Assembly: GCA_034668785.1 (NCBI GenBank)
Contig: JAXDOS010000262.1
Coordinates: 1 to 34,425 of the forward strand
From: CANKHA01 sp034668785
GTDB taxonomy: Bacteria > Pseudomonadota > Alphaproteobacteria > Rhizobiales > Xanthobacteraceae
Direction: 5' to 3'
Length of the DNA: 34,425 bases
Part shown: positions 8,289-16,297 of the stretch, one piece after another
Layout of the letters: every line of letters starts with the position of its first letter
Position numbering within the stretch: the stretch's first letter is position 1
Notes under the pieces: generated by a model
What the model saw: only the letters and a program-made list of their open reading frames with translations
What the model was told of the DNA's origin: nothing
Databases searched by the model: none
Program-made: the position numbers and the translations under genes

Positions 8289-10155
8289 CGGCGTTCACGG
8301 CCTCTTCCGGCCCGGCGTCGATGAAGCCGCCCGACTGCCGTTTCCACAGCGCAGCATAATGGCCGTCGGCGCGCAGAAGCTCGGCGTGACTTCCCTGCTC
8401 GACGATTTGTCCGCGATCCAGCACCACCAGCCGGTCCATCCGCGCAATAGTCGATAGTCGGTGCGCGATGGCGATCACGGTCTTGCCTGCCATCAGCGTG
8501 TCGAGGCTGGCCTGGATCGCCGCCTCGACTTCGCTGTCCAGCGCCGAGGTGGCTTCATCGAGCACCAGGATCGGCGCGTTCTTCAGGATCACGCGCGCAA
8601 TAGCGATGCGCTGGCGCTGGCCGCCGGAAAGTTTCACGCCGCGCTCGCCGACCTGGGCGTCATAGCCGCGGTTGCCGCGCCAATCTTCCAGCTGGTGGAT
8701 GAATTCGTCGGCTTGGGCAAGCTTCGCCGCCTCGACCACCTCCGCCTCGCTGGCGCTGCGCCGGCCATAGCGGATGTTGTCGCGGATCGAACGGTGCAGC
8801 AGCGATGTATCCTGCGTCACTACCGAAATCTGCGCGCGCAACGACTCCTGCGTCATCCGCGCAATATCCTGGCCGTCGATCAAAATGCGTCCGCCTTCGA
8901 GATCGAAGAAACGCAGCAGCAGATTGACCACGGTGGACTTGCCGGCGCCGGAACGTCCGACCAGACCGATGCGTTCGCCGGGCTCTACCGTGAGCCTGAA
9001 GCCGTTGAGCACACCATCGCCGCTCTTGCGGCCATAGCCGAAGCGGAGATTCTCGAACTCGATGCGGCCTTCATTGATGACGAGAGGCTCGGCGCTGGCA
9101 TGATCGACGAGCTGTAACGGCCGGGCGATGCTCAACATGCCTTCCTGCACCACGCCGATATCCTCGAAGATGTCGGCGATCTGCACGGCGATCTGTCGCG
9201 ATATGTTGGTGAGCTGGAAGGTCAGCGGCAGCACCATGGCGATGGTGCCGACCTCGACGGAGCCGCGCTGCCATAGCAGCAGCGCCAGCCCGCCCGCGCC
9301 GGCCATCAGCGCCGCATTCAGCAGCGCGAGCAGGGTACCGAACGAGGTCATCAGCCGCTGCGAGGCGAGGAACAGGCCGGTGTGGCGGTCGATCGCGTCG
9401 CGCACGTAATTATCCTCGTCGCGGGCGCGGGCAAACAGCTTCAGCGTGAGGATGTTGGTATAGCTATCGACGATGCGTCCCATCAGCGCCGAGCGCGCCT
9501 CCGACGAGACCTTCGAGCGCTCGCGCATGCGCGGGACGAAATAGATCAGCAGCGCCGTATAACCGGCAAACCAGAACAGGACCGGAATCGTCAGCCAGCC
9601 GTCCGCCGTCGCCATCATTACAATGGCCGTGGTGCCGTAGACGAGGACGTACCAAATGGCGGTGACGGAGGAGACGAGGGTTTCGCGCACCGCGCCGCCG
9701 GTCTGCATCACCCGGTTGGAAATGCGTCCGGCGAAATCGTTCTGAAAGAAGGCCCAGCTCTGGCGCACCACGTGCCAATGCGCCTGCCAGCGGATCAGGT
9801 TGGTGAACTGGCCGGTGATCGCCTGGTTGGTGATGAGATAACGCGCAAAGACGATGGCCGGCCGCGCGATCAGCACGATCAACGCCATGCCGACGAGCCA
9901 TGGCCAGGTGTCCGTGACAAAATCGTCGCGCGGGATCGTCGTCACCAGGGTGACGATGCGCCCAATGAACCAGGGAATGGCGGAATCGAGCAGCGCCACG
10001 AAGGATTCAACGACGAACAAGGCGACGAAAAGCCACCTCGCCTGGCGGGCGAAATGCCAAAAGAAGGCGAGCAGCCCCGCTGGCGGCTCGGGCCGGTCCG
10101 GGGGCGCGGTCGGATGCAGGAGATTTTCGAATCGACGAAACATGACGAGCTTCAT
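8278..10155 (-). CDS. ABC half-transporter, fused permease and ATPase (MsbA/multidrug type)
   Basis: The permease half spans residues 25-330 with about six membrane segments (WLFVALFVVESFVALLDSAI, then a segment at 86-105, paired segments at 163-205 and at 272-294). The ATPase half follows: Walker A GRSGAGKST at 400-408, Q-loop VVTQDTSLL, signature LSGGQ at 509-513, Walker B ILVLDEA at 529-535 and H-loop His565. The length (625 residues) is typical of a homodimeric type IV exporter. All catalytic residues are present, so it should be active. The substrate could be a lipid or drug and is not predictable. ATG codons at 10155 and 10143 are both possible; neither has a strong ribosome binding site. 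No partner half-transporter gene is adjacent. Confidence 0.95.
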   Translation of the reverse strand: MKLVMFRRFENLLHPTAPPDRPEPPAGLLAFFWHFARQARWLFVALFVVESFVALLDSAIPWFIGRIVTLVTTIPRDDFVTDTWPWLVGMALIVLIARPAIVFARYLITNQAITGQFTNLIRWQAHWHVVRQSWAFFQNDFAGRISNRVMQTGGAVRETLVSSVTAIWYVLVYGTTAIVMMATADGWLTIPVLFWFAGYTALLIYFVPRMRERSKVSSEARSALMGRIVDSYTNILTLKLFARARDEDNYVRDAIDRHTGLFLASQRLMTSFGTLLALLNAALMAGAGGLALLLWQRGSVEVGTIAMVLPLTFQLTNISRQIAVQIADIFEDIGVVQEGMLSIARPLQLVDHASAEPLVINEGRIEFENLRFGYGRKSGDGVLNGFRLTVEPGERIGLVGRSGAGKSTVVNLLLRFFDLEGGRILIDGQDIARMTQESLRAQISVVTQDTSLLHRSIRDNIRYGRRSASEAEVVEAAKLAQADEFIHQLEDWRGNRGYDAQVGERGVKLSGGQRQRIAIARVILKNAPILVLDEATSALDSEVEAAIQASLDTLMAGKTVIAIAHRLSTIARMDRLVVLDRGQIVEQGSHAELLRADGHYAALWKRQSGGFIDAGPEEAVNAAAE

Positions 10156-10312
10156 TATAGGGCAAAGCGGCCGCTGGCGGCTCTGACAGGTGAAAATGGA
10201 TTGGCGCCTGTCTACTAGCCGTTCGTGACCACACCATGGCCGGGTTTTTGCCCAGCCAGGGCCGGACGCACAGTGCCTTGCGAATCGTCCGCCGCGCGCG
10301 CAATCACCGGCT

Positions 10313-10572
10313 ATGGATCAAACTTTTATCAATTTAGCGGGACACTGGCGGCGACGCTGACCACCCTATGCTGGCTGCCGCAGGCACTGCACATCATCCG
10401 CACGCGCGACACCGCGGCGATCTCGCTGCTCACCTATTCGACTTTCGCGATCGGCCTGGTGCTGTGGCTTAGTTATGGGCTTTTGCTTGGAAGCTGGCCG
10501 ATCATCGGCTCCAACGTGGTGACGCTGGTGCCGGTGATCGCCATTATCGTGCTGAAGCTGCGGCACGGCTGA
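10313..10572 (+). CDS. SemiSWEET-like (MtN3/PQ-loop) sugar transporter, apparent frameshift near its start
   Basis: The main frame gives SGTLAATLTTLCWLPQALHI, IRTRDTAAISLLTYSTF and on to VIAIIVLKLRHG: three membrane helices with the PQ motif, the layout of bacterial SemiSWEETs, which dimerise to move sugars. That frame has no good start: its upstream part (GYGSNFYQF) is unlike the family and needs a GTG at 10225. In the +1 frame, ATG 10313 gives MDQTFINLAG, the usual SemiSWEET beginning. The two halves would join if one base were restored around the GGG at 10339-10341. So this is either a recent one-base deletion that breaks the gene or a sequence error. The full form would have about 86 residues, the usual length. 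Confidence 0.72.
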
Positions 10573-10668
10573 CCAAGCACAGCCGCTGCTCGGGATGCGA
10601 TAACAAAAAAGAAACGACGTCTGGGTAGGCTGGCCGCCGCTGCCGCTGCAAATATCGGCCCAGATTCA

Positions 10669-11877
10669 ATGATCAGCGCCACCATGCCAGATCTCTCCAA
10701 GGAGAACCGCGAGCTTGTTCGCGACTTCCTCATCTTCGCGACGCTGTTCTTTGTCCTGATAACGATTTCCTATTTCGCGACGATCTCCTGGGTGGACCCG
10801 ATCCCGCGCGACCGCACGACTTTGGTGGTCGGCCGCGATTTCCTGAATTTCTGGATGTATGGGCGCGCGGCGGCGAGCGCGGAGCCGAGCCTGTTCTACG
10901 ACCCGCAGGCTTACAACAGCGTTCTGTTTGCTATGCTGGGGAACGACTATCCCGGCCAGAACTGGTCTTATCCACCGAGCCTGATGTTGCTCGCCGCTCC
11001 CTTCGGCCAGCTCAGTTATCTGACGGCACTGTCTGTTTGGACGGTCCTGGGCCTTCTCATTCTGGTTCCCGTCGTCCGGCGCCAACTCAACGATCCGCGC
11101 CTGCTGCTCGCGCTCTTCTTCTCGCCCGCCGCCATGTTTTGCCTCATGTCGGGGCAAAGCTCATTCATCACCGCGGCAATGCTGATAACGATTTTTATCT
11201 GGCTTGATCGGCGGCCACTTATGGCCGGGCTCCTGATCGGATGCTTGACGCTGAAGCCGCAGCTTGGGCTGCTTTTTCCCATCATGCTGGCGGCTTCCGG
11301 CCGCTGGCGGGTATTTGCCAGCGCCGGCGTGACCACGATCGTCATCGTGGCGATCACGACTGTCCTGTTCGGACCGCAGATGTGGATCGATTTCGTGCTC
11401 AAGGGACTGCCGGTACAGAATAATATGGTGCTTGCCGATCCCGAATTTGTAGCGACGCCGTTCTATCCGACCATTTTCATGAATGTGCGGGGGACGGGCG
11501 CAAGCTACGCCGTCGCCATGGTTGTGCAGCTTTGCTTCTCGGCCTTCGCGGTGGCGGCGGTGGCTTGGGCTTTCCGCTGCCGTAAGCACGCCGACCCGCA
11601 CCTGTTGCTTGCACTGTTTCTCGCGTGTTCGATCTGTGCGTCGCCTTATTTGCTGGCCTACGACGTGCTGCCACTGACCTTTGCCGCGCTGCTATTGCTC
11701 GACCGCGATAAGCTCGATGGTTCCGGGCGGCGCTTGGCGCAACTCGTCTATTGGCTGCCGCTGCTCCAGATCGGGCTCGGCATGGTGCATATTCCGGGGC
11801 CGGCACTGGTCCCTGCGTGCTTTGCCGTCTATTTGCTGTTCCGTTTGGATGCCATGCCTGCGCGGCGGAATCGATGA
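10669..11877 (+). CDS. Polytopic membrane glycosyltransferase, GT87 / DUF2029 type
   Basis: A 402-residue protein with about nine to ten hydrophobic segments (first at residues 19-39, FLIFATLFFVLITISYFA). The family signs are VVGRDFLNFWMYGRAA with an acidic residue after the first helix, NWSYPPSLML, a LKPQLGLLFP segment and PYLLAYDVLPL. GT87 enzymes, known from mycobacterial mannosyltransferases, use polyprenyl-phosphate sugars and add them on the outer face of the membrane; the true acceptor here is unknown. ATG codons at 10669 and 10684 are both possible and neither has a strong ribosome binding site. It is a paralogue of the gene at 19390-20709 (compare LLAYKPQFGLLIP and ATPYSLDYDLMVL there). 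It stands alone, with no sugar-pathway genes beside it. Confidence 0.85.
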   Translation: MISATMPDLSKENRELVRDFLIFATLFFVLITISYFATISWVDPIPRDRTTLVVGRDFLNFWMYGRAAASAEPSLFYDPQAYNSVLFAMLGNDYPGQNWSYPPSLMLLAAPFGQLSYLTALSVWTVLGLLILVPVVRRQLNDPRLLLALFFSPAAMFCLMSGQSSFITAAMLITIFIWLDRRPLMAGLLIGCLTLKPQLGLLFPIMLAASGRWRVFASAGVTTIVIVAITTVLFGPQMWIDFVLKGLPVQNNMVLADPEFVATPFYPTIFMNVRGTGASYAVAMVVQLCFSAFAVAAVAWAFRCRKHADPHLLLALFLACSICASPYLLAYDVLPLTFAALLLLDRDKLDGSGRRLAQLVYWLPLLQIGLGMVHIPGPALVPACFAVYLLFRLDAMPARRNR

Positions 11878-12005
11878 GTTCGTGGCTTCGCTTGAAGCGC
11901 CCGCGCCCTCTCATATAGATCGAGGCGCTGTGCCCCGGCATAACGCGCCACCTTTCCAAATATTCATGCTGCATTCACCGGCCATTCAGCTCGGCTGCCT
12001 CAGTC

Positions 12006-12034
12006 TTGACACGCGGATGCGAAGACTCTGCTAC
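12006..12034 (+). promoter_or_regulatory. Candidate sigma-70 promoter of the DUF1800/DUF1501 operon
   Basis: TTGACA at 12006-12011, a 17-base spacer, then TGCTAC at 12029-12034, placed 35-63 bases before the ATG at 12069. The -35 box is perfect; the -10 is weak but tolerable in alphaproteobacteria. Confidence 0.45.
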
Positions 12035-12068
12035 GTTGATGCGGGGCGCACCTACAGGATAGGCCGGC

Positions 12069-13526
12069 ATGGCTGTCGATCCGAAAGCACAGGCTGCTTT
12101 GGCGCTGCACCGCTTCGGCTTTGGTCCGAAGGCCGGCTCCATCGCGGTCATTGCCTCGGACCCGCAAGGCGCGCTCCTGGCCGAGCTCGACCGGCCTAAT
12201 GCCGGCCAAATCACCGATCCAAATTTGTTGACGACCGGCGAGGCGGCGCGGACTGCCTTTGATTTCCGCCGGGAACGCAGGGCGGCGCGCCTCGTACAGA
12301 ACGCCGAACGCGATGCAGCGAACGCGGCGGGTGCGGCCGCGAAAAATTCCGCCGGCAAAGAGATGCAAGCGGACGCCGTAGGCGGCGAGCAAATACAGCA
12401 AGCGCCGCAGCAGCCAAACATCGGTGCGAATATTCCGCAGCAAATCTTTCTGGAAGAGGCGAAGGCGCGGACCGATGCTGCGCTCGGCTCCGACATCGGT
12501 TTTGCCGAAAGGTGGGTGTGGTTCTGGTCGAACCACTTCTGCGTCTCCGCCGATAAAGGGCCGGTGCGCGCGCTCGCCGGCGCCTATGAGCGTGAAGCCA
12601 TTCGTGCCCATGCGTTCGGCCGCTTCTCCGACATGTTGCTCGCGGTCGAAACGCATCCGGCGATGCTGATCTATCTCGACAACGCGCGCTCAATCGGTCC
12701 GAACTCGCCCGCCGGGATCAAGCAGGGCAAAGGGCTCAACGAGAATCTCGCCCGCGAGATCCTTGAACTGCATACCGTCGGCGTGCGCACGGTCTACAAT
12801 CAGGATGACGTCACAAGCTTCGCCAAGGTCATCACCGGCTGGACCGTTGTGCCGCTGAAGGAAGACCGCGGCGGTGAATTCATCTTCAATCCACGCATGC
12901 ATGAGCCGGGCGCGCATCAGGTCATCGGCCAGAACTATGCGGCGGCGGGCTTTGAGCAAGGCCGCGCCGTGCTCAATGCTCTTGCCCGGCATCCGGCGAC
13001 GGCGAAACATCTGGCAACCAAGTTGGTCCGCCATTTCGTCGCCGATGAGCCGCCTGCGGCGCTGGTGGAGCGCTTGGCAAAAGTTTTCCTCGATACCGAC
13101 GGCAATCTCAAGGAAGTGGCAAAGGCGCTAGTAACGGCTCCGGACGCCTGGACGCAAACGCGCGCCAAGCTCAAACGGCCCGGTGAATGGATGGCGGCGG
13201 CTTTGCGCGCGACCGGCGTGACACCACCCGATGTGCGCCCGCTGATCCAGGCACAGAACACGTTGGGCGAGCCGCTGTGGCGGCCTCCAGCACCGAAGGG
13301 ATTCGACGACGCCAATGCCGCCTGGATGGACGGCCTCGCCCAGCGCCTCGATATCGCTACCCAAATGGCACGCCGCATCGCCAACGTGTCCGATCCGGAC
13401 TCCATCGTGGATACGGCGCTTGGGCCACTCGCCTCGGCGGAGACACGGCAGGCGGTGGCGCGGGCGGAAAGCCGCCCGCAAGCGCTCGCCTTGCTGCTGA
13501 TGTCGCCTGAATTCCAACGGAGATGA
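12069..13526 (+). CDS. DUF1800 family protein
   Basis: DUF1800 proteins are about 450-600 residues and nearly always paired with a DUF1501 gene. Family landmarks visible here: ALALHRFGFGP near residue 10, ERWVWFWSNHFCVS (about 146-159), LAREILELHTVGV (about 228-240), ITGWTV, and the closing LALLLMSPEFQRR. An Ala/Gln-rich segment at about 75-115 is an insertion of low complexity. The biochemical role is unknown; genes of this type are often found with exported proteins. No signal peptide is seen, so any export would depend on the partner. Its TGA overlaps the ATG of the DUF1501 gene by ATGA, which implies translational coupling. Start ATG 12069 puts the protein directly at the conserved N-terminus. 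Confidence 0.93.
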   Translation: MAVDPKAQAALALHRFGFGPKAGSIAVIASDPQGALLAELDRPNAGQITDPNLLTTGEAARTAFDFRRERRAARLVQNAERDAANAAGAAAKNSAGKEMQADAVGGEQIQQAPQQPNIGANIPQQIFLEEAKARTDAALGSDIGFAERWVWFWSNHFCVSADKGPVRALAGAYEREAIRAHAFGRFSDMLLAVETHPAMLIYLDNARSIGPNSPAGIKQGKGLNENLAREILELHTVGVRTVYNQDDVTSFAKVITGWTVVPLKEDRGGEFIFNPRMHEPGAHQVIGQNYAAAGFEQGRAVLNALARHPATAKHLATKLVRHFVADEPPAALVERLAKVFLDTDGNLKEVAKALVTAPDAWTQTRAKLKRPGEWMAAALRATGVTPPDVRPLIQAQNTLGEPLWRPPAPKGFDDANAAWMDGLAQRLDIATQMARRIANVSDPDSIVDTALGPLASAETRQAVARAESRPQALALLLMSPEFQRR

Positions 13527-14770
13527 CTCCGATGCCGATAAACCTCCACGCTCCGAGCCGCCGCGAATTGTTGCTGGCCTCCGGCGTGCTGTTTGCCTGG
13601 GCCTATGTGCCGAAGGTGGCGATGGCCGAGGGACGCGATCCGCGGCTCCTGGTCATCGTGCTGCGCGGCGCGCTTGACGGCTTGGCCGCAGTGCCGCCAG
13701 TCGGCGATCCGGACTGGCTCAAGCTGCGCGGCGACAAGGCGTTGTCTCTGGATGGTGCGACCCCGGCGCTGCCGCTGGATTTCCTGTTCGCGCTGAATCC
13801 GGCGATGCCGAACCTTCATCGCCTCTACAAGAACGGCCAAGCCGCCGTCGTCCATGCGGTGGCGACCTCGTATCGCGAGCGCTCGCATTTCGACGGGCAG
13901 GACGTGCTTGAAAGCGGATTGGTACGGCCCGGCGCCACCGACAGCGGCTGGCTCAATCGCGCTTTGGTGACGCTGGAACCCGCCGGCCGCGCCAATGCGA
14001 AAAGCCGCGAGGCCTTTGCCATGGGGCCGGTGACGCCTTTGGTCGCGCGCGGCGCCGCGCCGGTCTTGTCGTGGACGCCGCCGCGACTGCCGCCGGCCTC
14101 CGACGACACCCTGATGCGGTTGCTCGATCTCTATCGTCACAGCGATCCGGCGCTGGCGCGCGTGCTCGAAGAGCGCGTCGGCCTGGCCGCCATCGCGCGC
14201 GCCGGCGGCATGGATCAGCCCGGCAAGAAACCAGCGGCGGGTGCCGCGCAGGTACGCGCTTATTTTGCCGAGAGCGCGGGCGCGGCCGCGAAATTCCTGG
14301 CCCGCGCGGATGGCCCGCGCATCGGCGCGCTGGCATTCGATGGTTGGGATACCCATGCCGCCGAAGGTGAGGTCAACGGCAGGCTCGCGGCGTTGCTTGG
14401 TGCACTCGACGGCGCCATCGCCGCCATTGAAACCGGGATGGGCCCGGCATGGCACGAAACAGCGGTAGCCGTCGTCACCGAGTTCGGACGCACTGCGCGC
14501 GTCAACGGTACCGACGGTACCGATCACGGCACCGCGACGGTTGCGCTCCTGGCGGGCGGCGCGGTCAAGGGCGGCCGCGTGATCAGCGACTGGCCCGGCT
14601 TGAAGGAAGCCAATCTCTATGAAGGACGCGATCTGAAGCCGACGACCGACCTGCGCGCCGTGCTCAAGGGCTTGCTGCGAGATCATGTTCGCGCCGGCGA
14701 CAAAGCGCTGGCCGACGCGATTTTCCCCGGCAGCGGGGCGGTGACGGCCATGGATGGATTGGTGGTTTAG
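13523..14770 (+). CDS. DUF1501 family protein with a Tat-like signal
   Basis: The N-terminus has twin Arg in SRRELLLASGVLFAWAY (residues 12-28) followed by a hydrophobic stretch and VAMA, a likely Tat signal, so the protein is probably exported folded. DUF1501 belongs to the alkaline phosphatase/sulfatase-like fold. Visible landmarks are LLVIVLRGALDGLAAVPPVG, RSHFDGQDVLESG, FDGWDTHAAEG (about 272-282) and VVTEFGRTARVNGTDGTDHG. The pairing with DUF1800 is a very common conserved module of unknown substrate. The four-base overlap ATGA with the upstream gene indicates co-translation. It ends five bases from the convergent gene at 14776, with no terminator between. Confidence 0.93.
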   Translation: MTPMPINLHAPSRRELLLASGVLFAWAYVPKVAMAEGRDPRLLVIVLRGALDGLAAVPPVGDPDWLKLRGDKALSLDGATPALPLDFLFALNPAMPNLHRLYKNGQAAVVHAVATSYRERSHFDGQDVLESGLVRPGATDSGWLNRALVTLEPAGRANAKSREAFAMGPVTPLVARGAAPVLSWTPPRLPPASDDTLMRLLDLYRHSDPALARVLEERVGLAAIARAGGMDQPGKKPAAGAAQVRAYFAESAGAAAKFLARADGPRIGALAFDGWDTHAAEGEVNGRLAALLGALDGAIAAIETGMGPAWHETAVAVVTEFGRTARVNGTDGTDHGTATVALLAGGAVKGGRVISDWPGLKEANLYEGRDLKPTTDLRAVLKGLLRDHVRAGDKALADAIFPGSGAVTAMDGLVV

Positions 14771-14775
14771 ACGCC

Positions 14776-15558
14776 TCACTCACTCGCGGTGACATAACCG
14801 GCGATCTGCCAGCGTCCCATCAGGTCCTTGCGATAGCAAAGCTGGTCGGTCTGCAGTGGCATCAGCGCGCCCGGTGCAACAAAGCCGGTCTTGCCGCTGG
14901 GAGCGGCGACGCGCGCCCAGGCGGCGCGCGCCGTATCGAAGTTAGTCTCGCTCGCTTCATAACCAAGTAGCCGCACCACATGCAGTCCGAGCGTTTCCAC
15001 CACGGCACTGTCCGGCCTCGGCGTGGCGCGCATCGGCACCCCCGCTGTGCGTGGATAAAGCCAACCGGCAGGGCTGATCGCCGCGGTGTTGATCCGGTCG
15101 AACTCGACTTCGTCGAATAGCGGTCGGGAGGGCGCGCAGATCACGCCCGGCCGTGACGCCATCGCCGTGGCATCGGGAAAAGCGGCGAAGGCGGCCAGGT
15201 TGTTCCAGCCAATGGCCTCGTCGCGCTCGAGCCGGATCGCGGCGGCGAAATTCTCCGCAGAAGTTTTTTTAGGATCGAAGCCGCGGCCAAAATCGCCCGC
15301 CCAAAAGAAACCTTGCGCAACCACCAGGCGCTCAAGCTCCGCATAAACGCGATCTTTGGCCACGCGTGCAAGTTCCTCGCGGAAACTGGTGAAGCTCGCA
15401 TCAGCCGGAGCCGGCGCGATAGTCAGGGGAATAATTTTGTACGGTTTTTCCAGCACGCGCTTCGCCGGCGACGTCTGCGCTTGCAGCGGCGCGAGTGCTG
15501 CCGAAAGCATCAGCGTGGCGGCGGCGAATACGGCAAGAATGAATCCAGAGCGTTGCAT
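14776..15558 (-). CDS. Secreted protein with a possible SH3-like domain (260 aa)
   Basis: A Sec signal peptide is clear: MQRSGFILAVFAAATLMLSA, then ALAPLQAQ. The ATG at 15558, with GGAACGAGA a few bases upstream, fits this better than the in-frame ATG 19 codons earlier. The mature part has an N-terminal region of about 110 residues without a recognised family (SFRE.LARVAKDRVYAELERL). From about residue 130 there is a segment VICAPSRPLFDEVEFDRINT followed by GVPMRATPRPDSAVVETLGL, VVRLLGYE and ARVAAPSGKTGFVAPGALMP, the rhythm of a bacterial SH3 domain. These bind peptides or cell-wall elements in the periplasm. The final LCYRKDLMGRWQIAGYV is a common ending of such proteins. Function otherwise unknown. 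Confidence 0.78.
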   Translation of the reverse strand: MQRSGFILAVFAAATLMLSAALAPLQAQTSPAKRVLEKPYKIIPLTIAPAPADASFTSFREELARVAKDRVYAELERLVVAQGFFWAGDFGRGFDPKKTSAENFAAAIRLERDEAIGWNNLAAFAAFPDATAMASRPGVICAPSRPLFDEVEFDRINTAAISPAGWLYPRTAGVPMRATPRPDSAVVETLGLHVVRLLGYEASETNFDTARAAWARVAAPSGKTGFVAPGALMPLQTDQLCYRKDLMGRWQIAGYVTASE

Positions 15559-15838
15559 CAATCTCGTTCCGAATCGAAAGAGCTGCACCGCGGAGCTTAG
15601 CTTGTGCGAATGCACGACGCGTAATTATTCCGCTACGCTGAGAGTTTGCCCGCGGACTCGATCCAATCGCATCGCAACGATGCGCCGCGAGAATAGACTA
15701 TAAGAATCTCAGGCTCTATGTATGTTATGAACAAGCAACAGGAATGCGCTCGGCCATTGTAACTTACGTATCTTTGCTCGGCTTTTGAACTTGCGCGATC
15801 GCCGCTCGACTTTTGCCGACCCTACCCGGAACCATTCT

Positions 15839-16213
15839 ATGCGAAGCATTTGCTCCAAGCCGCTGCTGATCGCCGGAGTGCTCCTGGCGGCACTTCACGG
15901 TGATCCCGCTCGGGCGCAGATACGCCTGCAAGGACCGGTGGAGAATATTCGGCTGGAGGCAGGCGACGTCACCGTCGAGGAGATACTCGCGGCGCTACGC
16001 ACGCGCTTCGACGTGCACTATCGTGGCACCGCGTTGAACCGCCGTGTCACGGCAACATATGAGGGACCGCTGCGCCTCGTCCTGGGCCGCGTGCTTGAAG
16101 GATACGATTACGTGATTAAGCCCAACGGGACCAATATCGAGGTGATCGTGCTCAGCACCGGCTCGCCGCGTGAGGCCGCTCCGGTGCCGATCCTGCGCCG
16201 CCGCGCCGATTAG
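15839..16213 (+). CDS. Small exported protein with an STN-like (secretin/TonB N-terminal) domain (124 aa)
   Basis: It starts with a signal peptide (MRSICSKPLLIAGVLLAALH, then GDPARAQ). The mature part reads VTVEEILAALRTRFDVHYRG, ALNRRVTATYEGPLRLVLGR, VLEGYDYVIKPNG and IEVIVLS. This beta-alpha-beta pattern, with a 'rule out / build up' order of helper helix and strands, resembles the STN domain of TonB-dependent signalling receptors and secretins. Here the domain stands alone, with no receptor or secretin gene adjacent. It may be a periplasmic adaptor, but that is inference. ATG 15839 is chosen because it begins the signal peptide; no strong ribosome binding site is visible. It converges with the beta-propeller gene, with a strong hairpin between. 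Confidence 0.75.
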   Translation: MRSICSKPLLIAGVLLAALHGDPARAQIRLQGPVENIRLEAGDVTVEEILAALRTRFDVHYRGTALNRRVTATYEGPLRLVLGRVLEGYDYVIKPNGTNIEVIVLSTGSPREAAPVPILRRRAD

Positions 16214-16244
16214 ATTTCATTTCTAGGGATTAGGGGCAAAAATA

Positions 16245-16273
16245 CTCCGGCGAAGACGAAGTCTTCGCCGGAG
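16245..16273 (-). terminator. Terminator between convergent genes, T run on the minus strand
   Basis: Perfect 13-bp stem CTCCGGCGAAGAC (16245-16257) / GTCTTCGCCGGAG (16261-16273), loop GAA. On the minus strand it is followed by AGTATTTTTG, so it ends the beta-propeller gene that stops at 16298. It may also stop the plus-strand gene ending at 16213. Confidence 0.87.
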
Positions 16274-16297
16274 AGCGTTCTTGGGTCTCAACACAGC

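Noticed and set aside
12935..14779. A 614-codon minus-strand open frame opposite the DUF1800/DUF1501 genes
   Set aside because: Antisense shadow of two clear genes; the translation has no recognisable domain.
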